A stretch of DNA of 37,944 nucleotides from assembly GCA_900318075.1 (NCBI GenBank), contig ONJI01000021.1:1-37944 (forward strand), in the 5' to 3' direction. A program made the position numbers and the translations under genes. Shown one piece after another: positions 31,703 through 37,944 of the stretch (position 1 is the stretch's first letter; every line of letters starts with the position of its first letter). The notes below the pieces were generated by a model. It made no database searches and was not told where the DNA came from. It worked only from the letters and a program-made list of their open reading frames with translations. The DNA is from an uncultured Bacillota bacterium. GTDB taxonomy: Bacteria > Bacillota_I > Bacilli_A > RF39 > UBA660.

Positions 31703-32084
31703 AATTTATATCAATTGTTTTATTAGTTCTTTTGACAGTTTCTTTTGGTACCTGAACTTTTAAAACGCCATCTTTAAAACTAGCAGTTATTTCTTCATCG
31801 TTGACTTCTCCAACATAAAATTTACGTTCCATAGAGCCATAGAACCTTTCGTGCCTTATAAATTCTTTCTCATTTTCTTCATTTGAAGAACTAGTTTCCG
31901 CACTAATAGTTAGATAGCCATTATCATAATCAACTTTTACATTTTTTTTATCAATACCTGGCATATCTGCTTCAATGTAATAGCTCCCTTCCTTTTCGTA
32001 AATATCACATTTCATATTTTCTGTAGGAGTTAAAAAAGCATCAAACATACTGTCTAAATCGTACCTTCTTGGTAACATACGCAT
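31701..32084 (-). CDS. hsp20: Small heat-shock protein Hsp20 (alpha-crystallin)
   Basis: 127 aa. The alpha-crystallin domain covers about 24-118, with the ADMPGIDKKNVKV start and the DGVLKVQVPK end including the G-V-L motif. The N-terminal arm is short. It holds unfolding proteins in the cytosol without ATP. AAGGA lies six bases ahead of the first ATG. A near-consensus promoter with an overlapping CIRCE element lies upstream, so HrcA repression and heat induction are expected. It is a single-gene unit. Confidence 0.93.
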   Translation of the reverse strand: MRMLPRRYDLDSMFDAFLTPTENMKCDIYEKEGSYYIEADMPGIDKKNVKVDYDNGYLTISAETSSSNEENEKEFIRHERFYGSMERKFYVGEVNDEEITASFKDGVLKVQVPKETVKRTNKTIDIN

Positions 32085-32112
32085 ATTTATTCCTTCTTTC
32101 TATTACATCTTA

Positions 32113-32141
32113 ATAATACCACTATTTTTAGCACTTGTCAA
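32113..32141 (-). promoter_or_regulatory. Sigma-A promoter of hsp20
   Basis: TTGACA (32136-32141), 17 bases, TATTAT (32113-32118) on the minus strand, 28 bases ahead of the ATG. Confidence 0.8.
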
Positions 32142-32154
32142 TGGAGATTGCTAA
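32128..32154. promoter_or_regulatory. CIRCE element (HrcA operator) at hsp20
   Basis: On the minus strand TTAGCAATC, nine bases, AAGTGCTAA. The consensus is TTAGCACTC-N9-GAGTGCTAA, so 16 of 18 arm positions match with the exact spacing. It overlaps the -35 box. Confidence 0.85.
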
Positions 32155-32161
32155 AAAACGA

Positions 32162-32197
32162 CAAAAAAATTAGAAATGACTATTTGATCATTTCTAA
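32162..32197 (-). terminator. Terminator after gltX
   Basis: TTAGAAATGA (32170-32179) pairs with TCATTTCTAA (32188-32197), then seven T on the minus strand. The gltX stop is in the hairpin. Confidence 0.88.
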
Positions 32198-33817
32198 CCT
32201 TTTAATCATTCGATCTCTACCAAGTAATTTCATAATATCATATAAATCAGGTGTCATACTCTTAGAAGTAAGTGTTACACGCACAGCTGTACTAAAATCA
32301 GCAATACTTCCTTTATAGCTGTCAGGATTTTCTCTATACTCTTTCATTTCACCAGCATATCCTAAATTAACTGCAACTTCCTTCATTTTATCAAACCAAA
32401 CTTGTTTGTCATCCCCTTCATCATATCTTTCTAAATAAGATATGACAATATTTTTAATCTCATCTAAATCCGTAATATTCTGCCACTCATAACTAAGAGG
32501 ATTATAAAGTTCATCATACATATACCAAATTTGATTTTTAACGTCACTAAAATAGGCAATATCTTTACGAGGCTTCTTCTGCTCTCTTTCAATATTGAAT
32601 ATAGATATTGAATAATCTTTATATTTAGTAAGTAATTGTTCAAGCTCACTATCATATTCTTTTGCATATTCCAAAGCTCTATCATAGACTTCTTTTGCTG
32701 AAAGTGTACTGATAAAATTCTTAGAAATGTTTATTAATTTATCATAATCATACATAGTCCCACCTTTAGGCATTTTACTAAAACTAAAATCAAAATCTTT
32801 GTAAGTTTTATCTTTATTTTGATTCATCCATATTTCAAAATTAGAATTAGTTATCGTAGCTAAGTAAAGAACAAGAGCTTCATTTGGAATTCCTTCTTTA
32901 TGATAATAATCCACTGCAGCCCAAGGGTCTTTTCTTTTAGAAAGCTTTCTTCTCGTACCATTATCGTCAACCATCAAAGTTGAAATATGAGCATACTTAG
33001 GAAGATCAAATCCCAAATTAGTAAACAAATCTATATGTTTATCCAAACTGGCAAGCCATTCTTCACCACGGATAACATGCGTTGTACCCATTAAATGATC
33101 ATCTACCGCATGAGCAAAATGGTAAGTAGGTAACCCATCAGACTTAATAATTGGAATATCTAAATTATTTTCTGGTATTTCCATTTTACCAACAATCTCA
33201 TCTTTAAATTTTATTCTATGATTAGGATTTCCACGAGACTTTAATCTAATAATATATTTCTCACCATTTTTAACTTTTTCTATAACATCTTCCATATTAA
33301 GTTTTCTACATGTAGCCCATCTACCATAGTAACCAATCTGCTCTTTATTTTTAGTTTGGACTTCTTTTATATGTTCTACCTCATCCGGTGTGCAAAAACA
33401 AGGATATGCTTTATCTTCGATAATTAATTTTTTAGCAAAAGCTTTATATATATCTTCTCTTTTACTTTGAATGTAAGGACCATAGTCGCCAACTTCTCCA
33501 TCTTTAGTTACACCCTCATCAAAAGTAATATCAAACTTATTTAAACTATCGATAATCATATCTATTCCATTATCCACAGTTCTTTTAGTATCAGTATCCT
33601 CTATTCTAAGATAGCAAACACCACCACTTTGCGATGCAAAAACTCTATCAACAAAACCAACATCTAAAGAACCCAAATGAACAAATCCAGTAGGACTAGG
33701 TGCAAGTCTTGTAACCATAGCACCATCTTTTAAAACTCTTTTTGGATATTTTTTCTCATAATATTCATAATCATGTTCAGTCTTAAGTAAAAAATCTGCA
33801 TATTCTTTTCTATTCAT
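32180..33817 (-). CDS. gltX: Glutamyl-tRNA synthetase
   Basis: 545 aa. Class I core with APSPTGFVHLGS ending at residue 50 (HLGS in place of HIGH) and YLRIEDTDTKR near 69-79. KLSKR is at 291-295, and a helical C-terminal anticodon-binding region follows. The first 33 residues precede the catalytic core, and the wording follows a Clostridia-type branch of about 550 aa rather than the 480-aa B. subtilis form. It charges tRNA-Glu (and probably tRNA-Gln where GatCAB is used). AGAAGGTGAT precedes the ATG. No T-box was found in the 200 bases upstream. Confidence 0.94.
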   Translation of the reverse strand: MNRKEYADFLLKTEHDYEYYEKKYPKRVLKDGAMVTRLAPSPTGFVHLGSLDVGFVDRVFASQSGGVCYLRIEDTDTKRTVDNGIDMIIDSLNKFDITFDEGVTKDGEVGDYGPYIQSKREDIYKAFAKKLIIEDKAYPCFCTPDEVEHIKEVQTKNKEQIGYYGRWATCRKLNMEDVIEKVKNGEKYIIRLKSRGNPNHRIKFKDEIVGKMEIPENNLDIPIIKSDGLPTYHFAHAVDDHLMGTTHVIRGEEWLASLDKHIDLFTNLGFDLPKYAHISTLMVDDNGTRRKLSKRKDPWAAVDYYHKEGIPNEALVLYLATITNSNFEIWMNQNKDKTYKDFDFSFSKMPKGGTMYDYDKLINISKNFISTLSAKEVYDRALEYAKEYDSELEQLLTKYKDYSISIFNIEREQKKPRKDIAYFSDVKNQIWYMYDELYNPLSYEWQNITDLDEIKNIVISYLERYDEGDDKQVWFDKMKEVAVNLGYAGEMKEYRENPDSYKGSIADFSTAVRVTLTSKSMTPDLYDIMKLLGRDRMIKRLEMIK

Positions 33818-33982
33818 TATATCACCTTCTATTATTTCTTATTACAATTTTTTAGATAATTATTAGGTATCATTACATTATAATCCATATACAAAGCTAC
33901 ATAAAACTATTTTGCATAAGACTAAAATATCATAACACACATCTCTCTATATATTCTATCATTTAATTTTAATATATGCAAA

Positions 33983-34016
33983 AAAAATAAAAAAAAGATT
34001 CAAAATTTTGAATCTT
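33983..34016 (-). terminator. Terminator after the LCP-PASTA gene
   Basis: AAGATTCAAAA (33995-34005) pairs with TTTTGAATCTT (34006-34016), then TTTTTTATTTTTTTT on the minus strand. The stop codon is three bases away. Confidence 0.9.
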
Positions 34017-34018
34017 CT

Positions 34019-36070
34019 TTAAGGTTCTTGCGTTGGGGATCCAGGAACAACTTCAGTCGGCTCCTTATCTTTACTATCATCTTCAGTTTTATCATCAGTT
34101 TTTTCCTCAGGATCTACTTTCTTATCCTCTTTATCATCAGACTTACTATCTGTATCCTTATCAGTCTTTTTAGTTGAACTACTATTATCAGTTTTATCAG
34201 CCGAAGTATTTGAATTACCACCAGCAGTCAAAGTTATAGATTTTACATCTTCCACATTAGCTCCAGCTGGAACGCTTTGCGTAATAACATATCCATTGCC
34301 ACCACTTACATTTACACTAATGCCATGACTAGAACACCAAGACTGTGCATAACTTAACGTCTGACCAACAAAACTAGGAACTAAAACTAAAGATCTTTTA
34401 CCAGTCGTTTTTTGACCAATGACAACTTTTTCATATGGTTTATTTACATCAAAGCTGAAAGACTTAATAACTTTAGCCGTTTTAAGGCCTAAGTTTTCTT
34501 TCATCGCATTAGATACCTCTTTAACACTCTCATCGTATAAAACATAATTATATAAAGATAAATTTGAACCACCATAATCAACTATTCTTGCATCATAACC
34601 ATTTAGATATAATCTCTGAATGCCAAGTACATCAGCTATATCTATATCACCATCAGCTTTGCTTGCTATATCTTTAAAAACATTATAAAGTGATAATATT
34701 TGATCAGTACTCATATTCGTAACCATATTATTGCTGATTGTATCTAATAATTTATATACCGTATTTAAATCTTTTATAGACTTAAACTTATTTAATAATG
34801 CAGTAACAACTTCCTGTTGATGCTGTCCTCTAATAAAATCATTACTCGTATAATTAGCCCATTCTTTTGGACACATATCAGGATTTGGATGCCTGTTACG
34901 AGAATAAGCTAAAGCTTGCTCACCGTTTAAATTTCGAAAACCTTTTTCAATATAAACTGTATTATCACCCCACTGCCTACTACTGTTTTGTTCACATAGG
35001 CTATAAGGAACATCTATTTCAACTCCGCCTAAAGCATCAACAAGACTAACTGCTCCTTTAAAATTGATTTTTACATAATAGTCTATATTTATATCCAAGA
35101 AATCTTGAATCGTATTTATCATACAGCTTTCACCACGCCAAGCAGCATGCGTTATTTTATTTTTTTTCTTACCCGCAAAACATGAAATTGGGACATATGA
35201 ATCACGAGGAATACTTAATATTGTCGCGCCTAAAGTTTTTGGATTAAAAGTAATAACCATAAGCGAATCTCCATTGAATGAACTTCCTCTTATACCTTCT
35301 TCTTCCGAATCAACACCCATAAGCAAAACTGTAAATGGTGAATCTATAGATTTACCTTTACTGCTGACAATACTATTTTTTTCTTTCACTTTCTTCTTCT
35401 TAGTATATATAATTTTAGTTTTATCCCTAATATCCTCATAACCTTCCATACTGCCAAACATCACAGAATAATTAGTAGGTAAAAAGATATATTTTATATC
35501 GCCTTTATATAAAGCATCTATCATTTCAATATAATTACTATATTCTTTAATTTCATTTGATAAACTTTTACTTTTAATAATTTCATTTGGTATTTCATAG
35601 CCATCAATACTCTCTTCGTCTTTAACAAGACCTATCGGCTCCTCACCAATCATAGAAATTTTTTCCACATTATTAGTACTTAGCGTTACTAAACTAGATG
35701 AATATGTCTTATATCCTGAAGTGTCACTAACATTATCTAAAGTCGAATAAACTTTATCAACATTGTAACCGATAAATCCAGCTCCACCGCCTATTAATAA
35801 CATCAAAATAATGATAAAAGCTAGCTTAACATTTTTGTGCTTTTTATAAAATTTAATTGCTAATATAAATAATAAAAGACAAATAATACCTAAGACAATT
35901 GACCCTATAAGTCTAAGCTTATCTTCTACATTATTTAGTAAAGATACATTATAAACTAAATATCCACTTCCACCTATAAGTACCAAAACACCTATAAATG
36001 TTAAAAGCAATGATAACTTATGACTTTTTTTACGTCTTTTATCTTCCATTCTTTCAGTTCTTTTTCCCAT
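34019..36070 (-). CDS. LCP-family (LytR-CpsA-Psr) protein with C-terminal PASTA domain
   Basis: 683 aa. Three membrane segments (about 19-41, 53-73, 82-102) lead to an outer region. A 140-residue beta-rich part precedes the LCP domain (about 245-430) with its hallmarks: LLMGVDSEE, SIPRDSYVPI at 286-295, ALGGVEIDVP, YSRNRH at 389-394 and RGQHQQE. LCP enzymes transfer wall teichoic acid or other undecaprenyl-linked glycans to peptidoglycan. A single PASTA domain follows at about 562-616, then a 65-residue Ser/Asp/Lys/Glu tail. PASTA domains bind peptidoglycan fragments, so substrate targeting is inferred. The ATG at 36070 has AAGGAGTGAT ahead; the TTG one codon upstream is not needed. A promoter (TTGTTA-17-TATACT) precedes it. 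Confidence 0.92.
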   Translation of the reverse strand: MGKRTERMEDKRRKKSHKLSLLLTFIGVLVLIGGSGYLVYNVSLLNNVEDKLRLIGSIVLGIICLLLFILAIKFYKKHKNVKLAFIIILMLLIGGGAGFIGYNVDKVYSTLDNVSDTSGYKTYSSSLVTLSTNNVEKISMIGEEPIGLVKDEESIDGYEIPNEIIKSKSLSNEIKEYSNYIEMIDALYKGDIKYIFLPTNYSVMFGSMEGYEDIRDKTKIIYTKKKKVKEKNSIVSSKGKSIDSPFTVLLMGVDSEEEGIRGSSFNGDSLMVITFNPKTLGATILSIPRDSYVPISCFAGKKKNKITHAAWRGESCMINTIQDFLDINIDYYVKINFKGAVSLVDALGGVEIDVPYSLCEQNSSRQWGDNTVYIEKGFRNLNGEQALAYSRNRHPNPDMCPKEWANYTSNDFIRGQHQQEVVTALLNKFKSIKDLNTVYKLLDTISNNMVTNMSTDQILSLYNVFKDIASKADGDIDIADVLGIQRLYLNGYDARIVDYGGSNLSLYNYVLYDESVKEVSNAMKENLGLKTAKVIKSFSFDVNKPYEKVVIGQKTTGKRSLVLVPSFVGQTLSYAQSWCSSHGISVNVSGGNGYVITQSVPAGANVEDVKSITLTAGGNSNTSADKTDNSSSTKKTDKDTDSKSDDKEDKKVDPEEKTDDKTEDDSKDKEPTEVVPGSPTQEP

Positions 36071-36097
36071 CAAATCACTCCTTGAGTACTATAAATA

Positions 36098-36126
36098 AGT
36101 ATAGCCTAAATTTTTATTTTTAACAA
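36098..36126 (-). promoter_or_regulatory. Promoter of the LCP-PASTA gene
   Basis: TTGTTA (36121-36126), 17 bases, TATACT (36098-36103) on the minus strand, 28 bases ahead of the ATG. Confidence 0.6.
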
Positions 36127-36148
36127 TATATATTCAAAAATTTTCAAT

Positions 36149-36805
36149 TTATTTTTTTAATAATGCTTTAAATATTTGATATGAATCTTTTAGCGCACGA
36201 TAATGAGATTTGTTATCATTATAAATAGTTTTAATATCAATTTTCTTTATTTGAATTTCTTTCATTGCTAAATATTTTAAAACATTCATTTCATATTCAA
36301 ATCTATTACCCTCTATATTAATCAAATCGAAAAGATTTTCCTTTGGAAAACATCTAAGACCAGTTTGCGTATCACATATGTCTTCTTTATAAACTAACTT
36401 AAATAATTTAGAAGCCATTTTATTAGCAATTTTTCTTATAATTGGAGCACCTTCGAATTTTCTTACGCCAAAATAAATACCTTTATCATTTAAAAAAGCA
36501 TTTGCAATATTTTTAATGTCTAAAATATCCTGCTGCAAATCATCGTCAAGCGTGATTACGCCTTCAAAACTAAGCTTTTGTAAATATTGAAAGCCTGTTT
36601 TTAAAGCAGCACCTTTCCCCTTGTTAACATCGTGCTTTAAAACCTTATCGACACTAATTTTAGAAAAAACTTCAGTATTTTTACTTCCGTCATTTACAAT
36701 TATAATGTGATTAAAGCCATTTTTATTCAAAATATCTATTGTTTTAATAAGACTTTCCCCTGGATTAAACGTCGGAATTAAAATAGCTATTTTATTATAA
36801 TTCAT
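36149..36805 (-). CDS. Family 2 glycosyltransferase (dolichol-phosphate-mannose-synthase-like)
   Basis: 218 aa, a bare GT-A domain. Features: AILIPTFNPG near 7-16, IIVNDGS at 35-41, NKGKGAALKTGFQ near 61-73, the metal-binding LDDDLQQD with Asp87-89, and DTQTGLRCF near 144-152. This is the DPM1/DPG-synthase type, which moves a sugar from a nucleotide sugar to polyprenyl phosphate. No membrane anchor is present; the reaction faces the cytosol. It is preceded by the 62-aa gene after 18 bases and followed by the LCP gene, so a shared role in wall or glycan synthesis is plausible. Confidence 0.88.
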   Translation of the reverse strand: MNYNKIAILIPTFNPGESLIKTIDILNKNGFNHIIIVNDGSKNTEVFSKISVDKVLKHDVNKGKGAALKTGFQYLQKLSFEGVITLDDDLQQDILDIKNIANAFLNDKGIYFGVRKFEGAPIIRKIANKMASKLFKLVYKEDICDTQTGLRCFPKENLFDLINIEGNRFEYEMNVLKYLAMKEIQIKKIDIKTIYNDNKSHYRALKDSYQIFKALLKK

Positions 36806-36823
36806 AATATCTGATCTCTAATC

Positions 36824-37012
36824 TTATAAATTTTTTTTACCATCTTCTTGTGATTTCTGATTTTCTTCATACCTAAACCAATTATTGTATTTGCCCAATT
36901 TTTGAATATCTTCAAGTTTTAAACCAGACTCTAACAAAAATCTAACAAGTTCATCTACCTCTTTTTGGGATAATTTAGTACCATTACTTATAAACATATT
37001 ATTTTCTTTCAT
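36824..37012 (-). CDS. Small hypothetical protein
   Basis: 62 aa. It is a helical, charged protein with KLSQKEVDELVRFLLESG near 13-30 and LEDIQKLGKYNNWFRY near 33-48; no family recognised. GGAAGGTGG precedes the ATG and an extended -10 (TGTTATAAT, 37034-37039) lies upstream. The glycosyltransferase starts 18 bases after its stop, so both are probably co-transcribed. Confidence 0.7.
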   Translation of the reverse strand: MKENNMFISNGTKLSQKEVDELVRFLLESGLKLEDIQKLGKYNNWFRYEENQKSQEDGKKNL

Positions 37013-37061
37013 TTAGTCCACCTTCCAATAATAATTATAACATTTTTTTACAAAAATAAAA

Positions 37062-37078
37062 AACTGCTTAAAGCAGTT
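37062..37078. repeat. Palindrome between divergent promoters
   Basis: AACTGCTTAAAGCAGTT is an 8+1+8 inverted repeat lying between the promoters of two divergent genes. T-rich flanks give it a terminator look on both strands, but neither gene transcribes across it, so an operator or insulator is equally possible. Confidence 0.4.
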
Positions 37079-37118
37079 ATTTTTAATTCGTAATTTTATA
37101 CAATTAATACTCGAATCA

Positions 37119-37127
37119 TGGTATACT
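37119..37127 (+). promoter_or_regulatory. Extended -10 promoter of the 247-aa gene
   Basis: TGGTATACT, 23 bases ahead of the ATG. The -35 is unclear. Confidence 0.5.
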
Positions 37128-37150
37128 AGTGTTGAAAGGATGTGATAGGT

Positions 37151-37894
37151 ATGTCTACACCATATCAAAATGTTGCAAGAGCAGCACTAATTAATTGGAA
37201 TGGATTAAGTGAAGAAGAAGCAAATGCTAAAATTCAAACTGAATCTGTTCAAGAACTTGAAGGTCAAGTTTATGCAATGGGATCAATGAAATATGCAGTT
37301 GTGGGTATTGCAAAACAAATTGGTTTAAACGAGGAAGAAACAACTAAATTTTTTGAAGCAGTCATTAATGGACCGGAAAATGCTGAAATATTTGGAATGG
37401 TTAGAGAAAAAATGCAAGGATTCTCTGAAGAACAAAAACTAGGAGTATTATCTACTATTCATGATGGTTGGGTTGTTGATAATTCAAGCGAAAAAACATT
37501 TAACAAAAAAGTTGATAGGCAACAATTAAGACAATATGCACCATTGGATCTAATTGGATGGAATGAGGTAAGAAGTGATTTATTGTTCTTAAATCCAATT
37601 TTAGCATCTGTAGGTGTTCAAGTTGATGAAGAAACTTTATCACAAGCATATCATACTAGAGTTGCAAACTACATGGAAGAAATGAAAATCAATAGTCAGG
37701 ATGATTTAACTGCACTTGTTCAACAAGGAAGAAATTATTATCCAGTATTACCAGAAGAATTAGAAGCAAGATTACTTCCAATGAGTGAAATTGTTTCTGG
37801 ACAAATGATTCAAAATTGGAATGCCAAAGATCCAGAAACAGCGAGAATATTTGCTACTAGACAACAACAAGTATATAATGGAATAGCAAGATAA
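37151..37894 (+). CDS. Hypothetical cytosolic protein rich in Gln and Glu
   Basis: 247 aa, soluble, no signal or membrane segment. It is mostly helical, with many Gln and Glu. A helical segment with MGSMKYAVVGIAKQIGL lies near 41-57, and the C-terminal end RIFATRQQQVYNG is basic and Gln-rich. I do not recognise a family. The ATG at 37151 is chosen because AAAGGATGTGAT, one base off the full anti-Shine-Dalgarno complement, lies just ahead; a GTG at 37142 is also open but sits inside that site. The strong ribosome site and extended -10 suggest good expression. No terminator is visible before the right edge. Confidence 0.75.
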   Translation: MSTPYQNVARAALINWNGLSEEEANAKIQTESVQELEGQVYAMGSMKYAVVGIAKQIGLNEEETTKFFEAVINGPENAEIFGMVREKMQGFSEEQKLGVLSTIHDGWVVDNSSEKTFNKKVDRQQLRQYAPLDLIGWNEVRSDLLFLNPILASVGVQVDEETLSQAYHTRVANYMEEMKINSQDDLTALVQQGRNYYPVLPEELEARLLPMSEIVSGQMIQNWNAKDPETARIFATRQQQVYNGIAR

Positions 37895-37944
37895 TAACAG
37901 TAAAATTTAATATTACAAATAAAAAGAGATATCTATATTAATTA

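Noticed and set aside
33818-33990. Possible T-box or riboswitch ahead of gltX
   Set aside because: No T-box sequence, specifier-like stem or terminator was found; only an ordinary A/T-rich leader with a possible TATAAT.
1-37944. CRISPR array, insertion sequences, prophage or rRNA
   Set aside because: No spaced direct repeats, transposase-like proteins, phage structural genes or rRNA sequence were seen in any part of the window.

Overview
The window is A+T-rich DNA from a low-GC Gram-positive (Bacillota), probably a Bacilli/Erysipelotrichia-like or Clostridia-like gut lineage. The lineage is an inference from gene content: a CotE-like spore coat protein, YqeG/YqeH, KhpA next to ribosomal protein S16, an RNase J paralogue, an LCP protein, a T-box in front of argS and a CIRCE element. 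Almost every gene is on the minus strand. The exceptions are a tRNA-Gly(GCC) and two unknown proteins (30055-30810 and 37151-37894). Genes are tightly packed, and most stop codons lie inside a hairpin plus T-tract terminator.

Layout. 1-528: the N-terminal part of a DUF1016/YhcG-type nuclease running off the left edge. 603-2375: a HerA-like ATPase. 2532-5267: yqeG-yqeH and a PBP5-type D-Ala-D-Ala carboxypeptidase. 5329-6338: an orphan prepilin-like protein and rpsP-khpA. 6383-8303: CotE-like protein and a membrane-anchored unknown. 8349-13780: miaB, an RNase J2-like protein with a broken active site, and T-box-controlled argS. 13822-19205: a SipW/TasA-type surface protein, tex-lipoprotein-uppP, and a Y-family polymerase. 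19227-23216: an accessory-looking run with a second YqeG-like HAD protein, an ADP-ribosylglycohydrolase homologue lacking metal-binding residues, a DUF4186 protein, an unknown, and a GH25-like gene split by an in-frame UAG. 23256-27577: a Ca2+-type P-type ATPase, tRNA-Gly, an HExxH protein with a likely C-terminal frameshift, and a zinc-dependent phospholipase C-family protein. 27686-29959: a thiol-redox operon gpx-ohrR-trxA-trxB. 30055-33817: two unknowns, hsp20 and gltX. 34019-37894: an LCP-PASTA fusion, a family 2 glycosyltransferase and two unknowns.

Regulation can be read directly at several points. An OhrR-type palindrome overlaps the -10 of the gpx-ohrR-trxA-trxB promoter. A CIRCE element overlaps the -35 of hsp20. 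A T-box with a CGC (Arg) specifier precedes argS. A LexA-like box sits at the polymerase promoter. A possible sigma-K-type promoter precedes the CotE gene.

The items most worth a second look are the UAG-interrupted GH25-like gene, the two pseudo-enzymes (RNase J-like and ADP-ribosylglycohydrolase-like), the OhrR-controlled thioredoxin/peroxidase operon, the LCP-PASTA fusion and the CIRCE-controlled hsp20. No CRISPR array, insertion sequence, rRNA or prophage was seen, and no gene-free stretch exceeds about 300 bases.
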